A DNA stretch of 59,544 bases from an uncultured Collinsella sp. (GTDB lineage Bacteria; Actinomycetota; Coriobacteriia; Coriobacteriales; Coriobacteriaceae). Each line of letters begins with the position of its first letter. The stretch's first letter is position 1. Below are positions 43,901-52,213 of the stretch, piece after piece. Made by a program: the position numbers and the translations under genes. The notes beneath the pieces were generated by a model. That model worked only from the letters and a program-made list of their open reading frames with translations, was not told the origin of the DNA and ran no database searches. The DNA is taken from contig UQUL01000010.1 of NCBI GenBank assembly GCA_900544235.1, forward strand, positions 1 through 59,544. The letters run 5' to 3'.

Positions 43901-44463
43901 GCTTTGGGCGCATCGGGGTCAATGGTGCCGGCGAGCTTGCGACGCATGGCCGCGAGCTCGTCCATGCGCGCGTCCGAAAGATCGGAAAGCGCCGCCACAA
44001 GGCTCGGGCTCGTGGGGACGGGTGCCGGGAAGGGAAAGTTGGGGTTGACCGCAGATGCGGTGGGCGCGGGGCGTGTGGGCTGCTTGGATTGTGCGGGCGG
44101 TGCCGTAAACGTGCGGACCGGCGTGCGCAGGCCCTCGACGGGCTCGGCGCCACTGGCATCCAGATACGCCAGCGCCGTGGCGATAACGTGCTTGCACATG
44201 CCGGAATAGCGGAAGGCGGCGGGACAATCGCAGTCGTAGTCGATAACCTCGTGCTCGTCCATATCGAGCGTCACGTGCGTCTTGTACAGGTCGCCGCGCG
44301 AGCCACGCACCGTGCCCTCGATGTTCACGTTTTTGGAGAAGCGCGAGCCGGAGTCCTCAAACGACAGCACGGCACCGTTGAGCATGAGCGAGCGCCCCTT
44401 CATAAAGGTGCTGCTCAACGCCGCCTCTTTGCGAAGCGCCTGCACAAACGTCCCCTGTGCCAT
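40990..44463 (-). CDS. SWIM zinc-finger SNF2-family helicase
   Basis: 1157 aa. The N-terminus has a SWIM finger, DYDCDCPAAFRYSGMCKHVIA (about 75-95, CxCx10CxH). A long middle region of unknown fold (about 150-680) precedes the SNF2/Rad54 motor: LADDMGLGKTLQ (about 715), VCPASLVYNW, DEAQYIKN (about 805), ALTGTPIENRLSELWSIFDFLMPG and the helicase-C block GHRILLFSQFTGMLDIIG...SLKAGGVGLNLTAADVVIHYDPWWN. It is a DNA translocase that could remodel protein-DNA complexes or act in repair or phage defence. The start is the ATG just after ggaggaag. It lies between SOR and dnaE. Confidence 0.93.
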   Translation of the reverse strand: MAQGTFVQALRKEAALSSTFMKGRSLMLNGAVLSFEDSGSRFSKNVNIEGTVRGSRGDLYKTHVTLDMDEHEVIDYDCDCPAAFRYSGMCKHVIATALAYLDASGAEPVEGLRTPVRTFTAPPAQSKQPTRPAPTASAVNPNFPFPAPVPTSPSLVAALSDLSDARMDELAAMRRKLAGTIDPDAPKAVLEPSLVPYYNPLFADRFNWALEFRIRCGPVSYVVKDIDGMADAYVRGGTFSYGKKLTFAHVPEAFDDVSTKLLDFIAMTVAYLGDITSSRSASYDFARSGFVAERQLPVSEYSVVSVLDLLRGRTMSFEPAWSRGTTTHRSYEVAVEPSPQGEGEVPAKRPPLLAAKIAPAAGGSYDLRLPADMYCFVAGDAAYLVDTRRARRTDTAFAQHAAPFLSHLLPCRTPVHIAADQVGEFCRMALPILRDYTDLTAPAALDAVAPEPSFAMAIGVDDGLVTCKITVTYGDWSADLFSLGAPGSPFEEQRPGVPPRDTVAEFRVMDTAALYFDFYEGGLAFEERDDESLFHLLTEGLSALSELGEVMLSDRLRQISVRPAPKLSVRATVKSNLLDVELGASGLSAADLAIYLDSYKRHQTFARLTSGDIVRLDEGARAAFGLAEDLGVDAVDLLDGVSLPASSTLFVDSMLARTPTLEADRDAAFRRTVERLDTLGKMDFTVPASLKATLRGYQVDGYQWLGSLEHLGLGGILADDMGLGKTLQMIAHILARVEAGDTKPTLVVCPASLVYNWAAELERFAPSIDVCAIVGAKAQRRVQIAGAAEHNVVVTSYDLMRRDIDEYVEQDFARVVLDEAQYIKNPLTQVARAAKRLPAGVRFALTGTPIENRLSELWSIFDFLMPGLLGTRDSFAKRFESPVEHAEGDSAARLQALVSPFVLRRVKEDVVADLPEKIEDTVMAQLTGEQRKLYLANQDRIAQQVQHREAGEFKKDKLKVLAELTKLRQICCDPHLHYADYKAGSAKLDTCMELVHGALDGGHRILLFSQFTGMLDIIGKRLAKEDIAFLKLTGASSKESRAKMVAQFQAGEVPVFLISLKAGGVGLNLTAADVVIHYDPWWNVAAQDQATDRAHRIGQQHTVTVYKLIAKDTIEERIMQMQESKRDLVNSVLGGDGISSALFTREDVLALLGGDGR

Positions 44464-44488
44464 CACTTCCTCCAATCTCGCACGCTAA

Positions 44489-44597
44489 ATGATTTTTCTG
44501 GGACGGGGATGAAAAAATCATTCCCGTCCCAGAAAAACCGGTCTACCGCCACACGTCACCCAAAATGATTTTTTAATCCCCGTCCCAGAAAAATCAT
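44489..44597. repeat. palindromic repeat element between helicase and dnaE
   Basis: A perfect 21-bp inverted repeat, atgatttttctgggacgggga at 44489-44509 and its complement at 44577-44597, encloses a third partial copy (ttcccgtcccagaaaaa, 44521-44537). Its right end touches the dnaE stop, so transcripts of dnaE end inside the structure. Confidence 0.75.
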
Positions 44598-44598
44598 C

Positions 44599-47500
44599 TT
44601 AGATCACCGTCACCCGGCCTTGGTTACCCACGATGGCCTTTGCCTCTGCCAACAGCGGAATCGAGCGTGCGTTGACCTTGGCCGGCACCTCGGCACGCAG
44701 TACGCGCCCGTCCACCTGCTCGATAAAGATCTCCACGCGGTCGCCGCCCGGGTTGGCGGTAAGCACCGTGGCAAGACGCGCCATATTGCCCTGGCTAAAG
44801 CGGCTGTTGGGCACCATGACCTCAAACACCTTGGGCTTGTTGTTCTCCTCATTAAGCTCCAGCGGCACGATCTCCTGCGCGATGATCTGGTCGCCGCGGT
44901 CCGAGCGCTCGAGTTTGCCCTTAATGCGCACAAACGCATCGGACAGCTGCGCGCCGGTCTCGGGATCGACCTCGCCGTACAGGTACCCCTCGGCCTCCTT
45001 GTAGGTCTTGGGGAACACCACGACCGTGGCCTCGCCTTCCATGTCCTCGAGCTGCACGATGCCCATGGGGTCGCCGTTTTTGGTCACGCGCTTGGACACG
45101 CTCGAGACCATGCCGGCCCACCACAGCGCCTTGCCCTCGGGAATCTCCTGGTTGATGGTACCGCCCGTAGGATTCTGAACTTCGTAGCCAGTGTCGATCT
45201 GCGAGAACGAGAAGTCGCGTGCCTTGGCTAGTGCATACTCAAACGGGCGCAGCGGGTGGTCCGAGACATAGATGCCCAGAACCTCCTTCTCCTGGCTCAA
45301 CTTAAGGTGGCGGTCCCACTCCTGGCCGTCCGGATCGGGCACGCTCACCTCAAAGCCCGAGCCCTCAACGTCGCCAAACATGTCGAAGAACGACGTCTGG
45401 CCGCTCGCACGATCCTTCTGGCGCTTTACCGCGGCATCGATGATGTTCTCAGGGTTGTTCTTATCCACAAAGTGCATCATCTGGCGACGCGGATACCCCG
45501 TGGAGTCGAAGGCGCCTGCCTTGATGAGTGATTCGATCACGCGGCGGTTGGCCTGACTCGAGTCCACGCGCTCGACAAAGTCGTGCAGCGTCTTAAACGG
45601 ACCGCCCGCCTCGCGCTCGGCGATAATCGCCTGCGCCACGCCGGTGCCCACGCCGCGGATGCCGGCCAGACCAAAGCGCACGCCTTCCTTGGTAGCAGTG
45701 AACTCGGTACCGGACTCGTTGACATCTGGCGACAGCACGGGGATGCCGTCGTGGCGGCACGCCGAGACGTAGTGCACGATCTTGTCGGTCTTGCCCGTAT
45801 AGGACGTCAGAACGGCCGCCATGTACTCGTGCGGATAGTGCGCCTTGAGCCACGCCGTCTGCATAACCAGGATGGCGTAGCCGGCGGAGTGCGACTTGTT
45901 AAAGGCGTAGGACGCGAACTCGAGAACATCGTCCCAAATCTTCTGGGCGACCTCGCGCGTGTAGTTGTTCTTGATAGCGCCGTTCATCCAGTGGTCGTAG
46001 GTGGTCTCGTCCGAGCCATCCTCCCAGTGGAGCACCGTCGACGTGAGCAGCTTGATCTTTTTCTTAGCCACGGGCTTACGGATACGCGAGTCCGATTCGC
46101 CCTTGGAGAAGCCGCACATCTCGACGGAGATGAGCATAACCTGCTCCTGGTAGACCATGGTGCCGTAGGTTTCGCCCAGGATGTCGTCCAGGCGGTCGTC
46201 GTAGGAGACCGCCGGCTCCTTACCGTTCATGCGGTTGATGTAGGACGAGACCATGCCGGCGCCCAACGGGCCCGGGCGGTACAGGGCGATCAATGCTACG
46301 ACGTGTTTGTACTCGGTGGGCTTCATGTTCTTGATCGTGGCCGTCATGCCGGCGGACTCGACCTGGAAGACGCCGGCGGTGTGGCCGGAGCCCATGAGCT
46401 TAAAGATCTCGGGATCGTCAAAGGGGATCTCTTCCTCTTTGATGTCGATGCCGAAGTTCTTTTTGATGTTGGCCTTGGCCTTGGAGATAACCGTCAGCGT
46501 GCGCAGGCCCAGGAAGTCCATCTTGAGCAAGCCCATGTCGGCAACGGTATGGCCCTCGTACTGGGTAATCTCGACGCCGCCCTTGGTATCGAGCTTGGTG
46601 GGCACGTGCTCGTTGACGGGGTCACGGCAGATCAGAACGGCGCACGCGTGCACGCCCTCGCCACGAGTGAGGCCCTCGATCGAGAGCGCCGTGTCGATGA
46701 TGCGGCGAGCGTCGTCGTCCTTTTTATAGGCCTCGGCAAAATCGGGGTTAAACAGATCCTCTTTGCCGGGTTGCTTTTCGAGCACCTGCTTGAGCTTGAC
46801 CTTGGGGTCGCTCGAGACCATCTTGGACAGGCGCTGGCCCATGTAGACCGGGTAGTCCAAGACGCGCGCGGCGTCGTTGATGGCCTGCTTGGCCTTAATG
46901 GTCGAGTAGGTGATGACGTGGGTGACCTTCTCGGGGCCGTAGAGCTGGCGAACGTGCTCCACGACCTCGAGGCGCCGCTCATCGTCGAAGTCCATATCGA
47001 TATCGGGCATCTCGGTACGCTGCGGGGACAGGAACCTCTCGAACATCAGGCCGTTCTCGAGCGGGTCGAACGCGGTGATGTTCATGGCGTAGGCGACGAT
47101 AGCGCCGGCGGCCGAACCACGGCCGGGACCGACGCCGATGCCGTTGTCCTTGGCCCATTGCACGTACTCGGCGACGATCAAAAAGTAGGCGGCAAAGCCC
47201 TTGTCGCAGATGACCTTGTATTCGTACTCAAAGCGCTCTTTGATGTTGACGCCACAGATCTCGCGCGTGGCCCAGTCGTCACCGTAGTGCTGGCGCAGGC
47301 CCTTCTCGCACTCGCGGCGGAACTGGCTCTCGTGCGTCTCGCCGGGGTCGAGCAACGGGAAGCGCGGCAGGATGATGGAGTCCCAGTCCAGCTCCACGTA
47401 GCACTTGTCGGCGATCTCGAGCGTGTTGTCGCAGGCCTCGGGGCAATACGGGAACATCGCCCGCATCTCCTCCTCGGTCTTCATGTAAAACTCCGAGCCG

Positions 47501-48402
47501 GTCATGCGCATGCGGTTGGGGTCGTCGACCTTGGCGTTCATGCCGATGCACATGATGACGTCCTGCACGGGCGCGTCCTCGCGGCGCAGGTAGTGGAAGT
47601 CGTTGGTGGCGATGACCTTGACGCCCACCTGCTTGGCGATGTCGATGAGCGTGCGGTCCATCTGCTCGTCGGTCAGGCCGTTGTCGGTGGTGATGCCGTG
47701 TTCCTGGATCTCGATGTAGAAGTCGCCGGGCTCGAAGGTGTCACGGAAGGTCTCGGCCCACTTGATGGCGCCTTCCATGTCGCCGCGGTCGATGTATTTG
47801 GGGATGATGCCCGCGATGCAGGCGCTCGTGCAGATCATGCCCTTGGCGTGGCGGCGCAGGTTGTCGAGCGTCACGCGCGGCTTGTAGTAAAAGCCCTGCA
47901 CGGCGGCCTCGGAGACCGTCTGCATCAGGTTGACGTAGCCCTCCTGGTCCTTGGCCAGAAGGATCATGTGGTAGAGCTCGGGCTTGTGGTCGCGGGCAAG
48001 GGTCTCGTCCGGCGTAAAGTAGACCTCGCAGCCAAAGATGGGCTTGATGACCAGGGGCGGCTTGAGCTCGTCGATGTTGCCCTTCTCGTCCCACATGGCC
48101 ATGTCCTTCACATACTGGGCATGCTCGCGCGGGTTTTCCTCGGGATCGGGCTCCACCAGCTCGTCGCGGCGGTCCTTTTCCAGGAAGGCCTTGTCGTGGC
48201 TCCAGGTTTTGTACTCGGGCGTGTTGTGGTTGACGGCGTCGCAGGCCAGCGCCAGGTCGGGCACGCCATACATGTAGCCGTGGTCGGTAATGGCGACGGC
48301 GGGCATGCCCAGCTCTACGGCACGATTGACCATATCCTGGATACGGGTTGCGCCGTCGAGCATGGAAAAGACAGTGTGGTTGTGCAGATGGACGAATGCC
48401 AT
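44599..48402 (-). CDS. dnaE: DNA polymerase III alpha subunit, DnaE type
   Basis: 1267-aa C-family replicative polymerase. The PHP domain opens FVHLHNHTVFSMLDGA (residues 3-18). The catalytic acids lie in MPDIDMDFDDERR (about 466-478) with GPGRGSAAGAIVAY (about 426-439) just before. KHVVALIALYRPGPL and FNKSHSAGYAILVMQTAWLKAHYP mark the fingers region, followed by HhH and OB-fold domains. The length is somewhat above the 1160-aa norm of E. coli. The ATG at 48402 follows ggag. It is probably the only replicative polymerase alpha in view. Palindromic repeats lie on both sides. Confidence 0.97.
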   Translation of the reverse strand: MAFVHLHNHTVFSMLDGATRIQDMVNRAVELGMPAVAITDHGYMYGVPDLALACDAVNHNTPEYKTWSHDKAFLEKDRRDELVEPDPEENPREHAQYVKDMAMWDEKGNIDELKPPLVIKPIFGCEVYFTPDETLARDHKPELYHMILLAKDQEGYVNLMQTVSEAAVQGFYYKPRVTLDNLRRHAKGMICTSACIAGIIPKYIDRGDMEGAIKWAETFRDTFEPGDFYIEIQEHGITTDNGLTDEQMDRTLIDIAKQVGVKVIATNDFHYLRREDAPVQDVIMCIGMNAKVDDPNRMRMTGSEFYMKTEEEMRAMFPYCPEACDNTLEIADKCYVELDWDSIILPRFPLLDPGETHESQFRRECEKGLRQHYGDDWATREICGVNIKERFEYEYKVICDKGFAAYFLIVAEYVQWAKDNGIGVGPGRGSAAGAIVAYAMNITAFDPLENGLMFERFLSPQRTEMPDIDMDFDDERRLEVVEHVRQLYGPEKVTHVITYSTIKAKQAINDAARVLDYPVYMGQRLSKMVSSDPKVKLKQVLEKQPGKEDLFNPDFAEAYKKDDDARRIIDTALSIEGLTRGEGVHACAVLICRDPVNEHVPTKLDTKGGVEITQYEGHTVADMGLLKMDFLGLRTLTVISKAKANIKKNFGIDIKEEEIPFDDPEIFKLMGSGHTAGVFQVESAGMTATIKNMKPTEYKHVVALIALYRPGPLGAGMVSSYINRMNGKEPAVSYDDRLDDILGETYGTMVYQEQVMLISVEMCGFSKGESDSRIRKPVAKKKIKLLTSTVLHWEDGSDETTYDHWMNGAIKNNYTREVAQKIWDDVLEFASYAFNKSHSAGYAILVMQTAWLKAHYPHEYMAAVLTSYTGKTDKIVHYVSACRHDGIPVLSPDVNESGTEFTATKEGVRFGLAGIRGVGTGVAQAIIAEREAGGPFKTLHDFVERVDSSQANRRVIESLIKAGAFDSTGYPRRQMMHFVDKNNPENIIDAAVKRQKDRASGQTSFFDMFGDVEGSGFEVSVPDPDGQEWDRHLKLSQEKEVLGIYVSDHPLRPFEYALAKARDFSFSQIDTGYEVQNPTGGTINQEIPEGKALWWAGMVSSVSKRVTKNGDPMGIVQLEDMEGEATVVVFPKTYKEAEGYLYGEVDPETGAQLSDAFVRIKGKLERSDRGDQIIAQEIVPLELNEENNKPKVFEVMVPNSRFSQGNMARLATVLTANPGGDRVEIFIEQVDGRVLRAEVPAKVNARSIPLLAEAKAIVGNQGRVTVI

Positions 48403-48500
48403 GTGATGAGCTCCGATGCGGGTTCGTGTTCTGACTGAACGATTTTACCGCACGGCGCGGACGGCACCCGAACCTAGCCAAACCAACACGGCTCCTCTTG

Positions 48501-48567
48501 AGTTGCGGTGAAATAGTTCCCGCTTGGGCCACCTGGGCCGAAATACAGGAACTATTCCACCGCAAGT
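48501..48567. repeat. inverted repeat between dnaE and addA
   Basis: agttgcggtgaaatagttcc (48501-48520) and its imperfect complement (48548-48567) are separated by 27 bp. Only two mismatches occur. It sits 11 bp beyond the addA stop and may act as a transcript end or be a copy of a dispersed repeat. Confidence 0.65.
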
Positions 48568-48577
48568 TATCTGAGGG

Positions 48578-51500
48578 CTAGAGATTGTAGGTGACTACTT
48601 GAGGTTCGGCGGGTTCGACGAAGATGGTTGGATCCGGCTGCTCCACGCGGACGAACTTGACGGTCACAGCCTCAAAGCCCGCCTTGCGCAGAACATCAGC
48701 GTAGACGCGCGCCTGCAGGGCGTGCTTCTCCTGCAGCTGTTCCGACGTCTCGTCCGGCGTGCCGCCCGTCTTGTAGTCGATGACCAGCGCGCATGACGAA
48801 TCCGCCGGGTTCGTCGCCAAAGCGTCGATGGCGCCCTCGGCATAAGCACCGTAGCGAGCGATGTCCTCGTCCTCGCAGCCCAGTGAAAAGAACGGCACCT
48901 CGGCGCGAACGCACGGCCACGCGAGCAGGTCGGCACGAACAGCCGACTTGAGCCAGCGATCCAGAGCGACATCGAAGCGCTGGCGCTGCTCCGGCGTCAG
49001 GCACCACAGGCGCGCCAGCGCATCGGCACGCTCAGCGGGCAGCGCATCGGCACCCATCTCGATCAGCCACTGGCAGGCGGCATGGAACGCCGAGCCCAAC
49101 GCCATGGGGTTGCCGGCGGGCTCAACGGCGGCCACGTCCGCATCCGTCATCTCGGAACCATCCGACTCCGCATCATCGCCTGCCTCGTCCATGGGAACAC
49201 GAGCCTCGGCGGCACGGTCTTCCGTCTCGGCATGGAGTGCCGCGGCGATTGACGAGTAGCTATACGAGTCACGCGCCGGGAACGGACAGACACCCATGCG
49301 CACGCCCACTGCCTGGGGATACACGAGCTCAAACGCATCGGGCTCGGGGTCGGCAGGACCGGGAACGATTGTACTGGCCGAATCGTCGGCAGTATCTGTA
49401 TCGACATCGCCGCGAACAAGCCTGCCCTCGGCATCCAGCGAAGCGTTAGCCTCAAACGCCTGCTCACCAAACGTAAAGTCCGCCAGCGAGATGAGCTCGT
49501 AATCGCCCGGCTTGGAGTTGTCGAACACCAAACGGTCACTATCGAGCTGCGGCATGTCCAGGCTGCCGGTCGGCAGGATGCGGCGCAGCACGTCGTAGGT
49601 CAGATCGGTCTCGACATCGAAGGCCGGCGCCGTCACCTTGCCGCGGCTCACGCCGGCATCCATCGCCAAGATCACCAGCTCGCGCGCTCGCGTCATGGCG
49701 ACATAGAGCAGACGAGCCCGCTCCTCGAGCGAAAGCTGCAGGTCGTCGTTACGCAGGCGGGCAAATGCCTCGGCGGGAGAACCCGTCGCACAGACGTCCT
49801 CCATGAGCTCTGGCGGCAACCACAGCGACGTGCCCCTGCCCTTAAACGCATGCTCAAACTGCTTTTTGACGTCATCGCCCTTCACGAAGGTCCCATCGGC
49901 AAGATTAACGCCATCGAAGCGCGCCGGCAGCGCCACGACTTGCGCCCCACCGTCGACGCGGCCCATCTGCGCCGCACCGGACGATTTGCGCACGCCAAAA
50001 CACTCGGCAACCGCCACGACCGGATATTCCAAGCCCTTGGACGCATGCACCGTCATGATGCGTACCGCGCCGTCACCCTCCTCGTTGAGGGCGCCCGGGG
50101 CCTCCTTGCCCGCCAAGAAGCGGTCGAAGGCGAGCGCAATGGAGCGCGGCGAGTTGCCGAACTCGGCCTCTGCCTCGGCCACGGCGTCGAGCGCCTTGAG
50201 CACGTTGGCGGCAATGGCCTTGCCCTCGGGGCCGCGCTGCGCCAGACGCACGAACCAGCCGGAGGCATTGACCACGTCGCGCGCGATGGCAGCGAACGAA
50301 TCACGCCCCACGCGACGCAGTGCGTAGCGCAGCACCTCGCGGGCGCGCGTTACGAGCGGCAAGCCCTGCAAGCCCGGCACATCGGAATCGCTCATGATAC
50401 CCGCATCGATGTTGCGGCGCGAGGTCTCCCCCGTCTGCTCGTCGAGCTTGGTCGCCAGCGCCAGGAACTCCTGGGCGCCGAGTGCAAACATCGGCGAGGC
50501 CAACAGCGGCATAAGACCCTGCGCCGTATCGGCCGGATTGGCGAGCGCGCAGACCAGGGCACGCACCGTCTGCACCTCGGCCGCCTGGGCAAAGACCGAG
50601 CCGCCTGCGATGACGCAGTCGAGTCCTTGGTCGCGGAAGGCCTGCGCGTAGACGTCGGCATTGGTCATGCGACCCAGCAGCAGCACCATATCGCCCTGGG
50701 GCTGCCCCGCTTTGACGAGCGCTTGGAACCGCTCGGCAATCGCGCGAGCTTTCGCCTGCGTTCGCTCCTGCGTGCTGCCGCCGGCAACGAACAGCGCCTG
50801 GCGGCGCGACGCCTTTGCCTTGAGCTTGTCCTTGCGTTTGTCGCTCGGTTCAAGATCCAAGAACCCCTGCATCAAACCACCGGTGTCGCCGTCAAAGACG
50901 CGCGCCACGTAGCGCAGCACCTCGTCGTGGCTGCGGAAGTTGCGGACAAGCTTGACGAGCTCGCCGGCGGGGGCATCGGACGTGGTGACCGTCTCGGACG
51001 CCGCCGTCGAACCCACCTTGCGCTCCTGGCGACGGAACACCTCGACCTCGGCACCGCGGAAGCGGTAGATCGACTGCTGCGCATCGCCCACGGTGCACAG
51101 CGCGCGCTCCCCCGCACCCGTCAGATAGCGAATCAAATCGACCTGCATCTGGTCGGTATCCTGGAACTCATCGATCATGACCATCTTAAAGCGGCCCTCG
51201 TAGGCAGCTCGAATAGACGGGTAGTCGCGCAGCGCCTCGTATGCCATGCGCAACAGATCGTTATTGTCGAGCGCGGACTGGCCGGCCTTGAGCGCGCGGT
51301 ACTCCGCCTCCACAGCACGAGCAAGCCCCACCAGAGCATCAAGTGCCGGGTCACCGCAAGCCAGCACAATATTGACGAACGTGTCGGCAGCCTCTGCCTT
51401 GAGTAGCTCCACCTGCTCCTTAGGAAACGCTTTGCTCGCGTGCGGCATGCTGCACGACATCATGAGTCGCGCCGCATCCTCCATGGTTTTGCCGCTCGCC

Positions 51501-52210
51501 TCAAACGCGTCGATGGCGTCGAGTGCCATCTGCGCTTTCTCGGTCGTGGCCTTGCTCGCACCCAGCGCCGCACGATAAGCATCGGCAAGCGCCGAGGTGT
51601 CGGCCTGGCCGCGCGCCACGCACACATCGTCCATGCCGCCCGGAAGCTGGCTCGATAGCTCCAGCAGGTCGCGCACCAGGCCTTTGATGGTGGTACCGGC
51701 GCCAAACGTCCCGCCCTCGCCCGCCATGGGATACCAAGCGTAGAGGGCCTTAAGCGAGGCGGCGAGCTCGGACGCGGCATCGGGCGCTGTCGCGCGCCCC
51801 AGCACATGCTCAACAGCCTGATCCATAAGCTCGTCGGTATCGGTGAGCACCGTGAACTCGGGGTCGATGCCCAGCTCCAGCGCGTGCGCGCGCAGGATGC
51901 GCGAGCACATGCCGTGGATGGTCGAAATCCAAGCGTCGTCGACCGTCAGGGCCTCTTCGTCCATACCCTCTTCGATAAGCGCACGGCGCACACGGTCGCG
52001 AATCTCGGCCGCGGCGTCTTTGGTAAAGGTAATGGCGAGCACCTGGTCCAGATGCTCGACAAACGGACCGGATTCGGGCGAGAGCGCATAGACGATGCGG
52101 CGCGTGAGGGTAAAGGTCTTGCCCGAGCCGGCACCCGCCGAGACAAACAACGGGCGGTCGAGCGTTTTGACGACTTGCAGCTGTTGCGGCATCAAAGTCG
52201 AAAGATCCAT
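48578..52210 (-). CDS. addA: ATP-dependent helicase/nuclease AddA
   Basis: 1210 aa. A UvrD-type helicase (Walker A SAGAGSGKTFTLTRR, about 24-38; AITFTKDAAAEIRDR, about 60-74; KMVMIDEFQDTDQMQ, about 340-354) with a C-terminal RecB-like nuclease whose active motif is ALVIDYKTGG (about 1150-1159). It processes double-strand breaks with AddB for RecA loading. Its ATG is 3 bp downstream of the addB stop, so it is coupled to AddB in the order addB-addA. There is a long acidic insertion (about 940-1050). RuvCAB in the same window completes the recombination route. Confidence 0.93.
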   Translation of the reverse strand: MDLSTLMPQQLQVVKTLDRPLFVSAGAGSGKTFTLTRRIVYALSPESGPFVEHLDQVLAITFTKDAAAEIRDRVRRALIEEGMDEEALTVDDAWISTIHGMCSRILRAHALELGIDPEFTVLTDTDELMDQAVEHVLGRATAPDAASELAASLKALYAWYPMAGEGGTFGAGTTIKGLVRDLLELSSQLPGGMDDVCVARGQADTSALADAYRAALGASKATTEKAQMALDAIDAFEASGKTMEDAARLMMSCSMPHASKAFPKEQVELLKAEAADTFVNIVLACGDPALDALVGLARAVEAEYRALKAGQSALDNNDLLRMAYEALRDYPSIRAAYEGRFKMVMIDEFQDTDQMQVDLIRYLTGAGERALCTVGDAQQSIYRFRGAEVEVFRRQERKVGSTAASETVTTSDAPAGELVKLVRNFRSHDEVLRYVARVFDGDTGGLMQGFLDLEPSDKRKDKLKAKASRRQALFVAGGSTQERTQAKARAIAERFQALVKAGQPQGDMVLLLGRMTNADVYAQAFRDQGLDCVIAGGSVFAQAAEVQTVRALVCALANPADTAQGLMPLLASPMFALGAQEFLALATKLDEQTGETSRRNIDAGIMSDSDVPGLQGLPLVTRAREVLRYALRRVGRDSFAAIARDVVNASGWFVRLAQRGPEGKAIAANVLKALDAVAEAEAEFGNSPRSIALAFDRFLAGKEAPGALNEEGDGAVRIMTVHASKGLEYPVVAVAECFGVRKSSGAAQMGRVDGGAQVVALPARFDGVNLADGTFVKGDDVKKQFEHAFKGRGTSLWLPPELMEDVCATGSPAEAFARLRNDDLQLSLEERARLLYVAMTRARELVILAMDAGVSRGKVTAPAFDVETDLTYDVLRRILPTGSLDMPQLDSDRLVFDNSKPGDYELISLADFTFGEQAFEANASLDAEGRLVRGDVDTDTADDSASTIVPGPADPEPDAFELVYPQAVGVRMGVCPFPARDSYSYSSIAAALHAETEDRAAEARVPMDEAGDDAESDGSEMTDADVAAVEPAGNPMALGSAFHAACQWLIEMGADALPAERADALARLWCLTPEQRQRFDVALDRWLKSAVRADLLAWPCVRAEVPFFSLGCEDEDIARYGAYAEGAIDALATNPADSSCALVIDYKTGGTPDETSEQLQEKHALQARVYADVLRKAGFEAVTVKFVRVEQPDPTIFVEPAEPQVVTYNL

Positions 52211-52213
52211 GGT

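Noticed and set aside
45583..48438. 951-aa plus-strand frame
   Set aside because: It is antisense to dnaE and has no family features.
48420..48440. gttctgactgaac before dnaE, considered as a LexA box
   Set aside because: The half-sites are inverted in the wrong order (GTTC-N5-GAAC), unlike GAAC-N4-GTTC.
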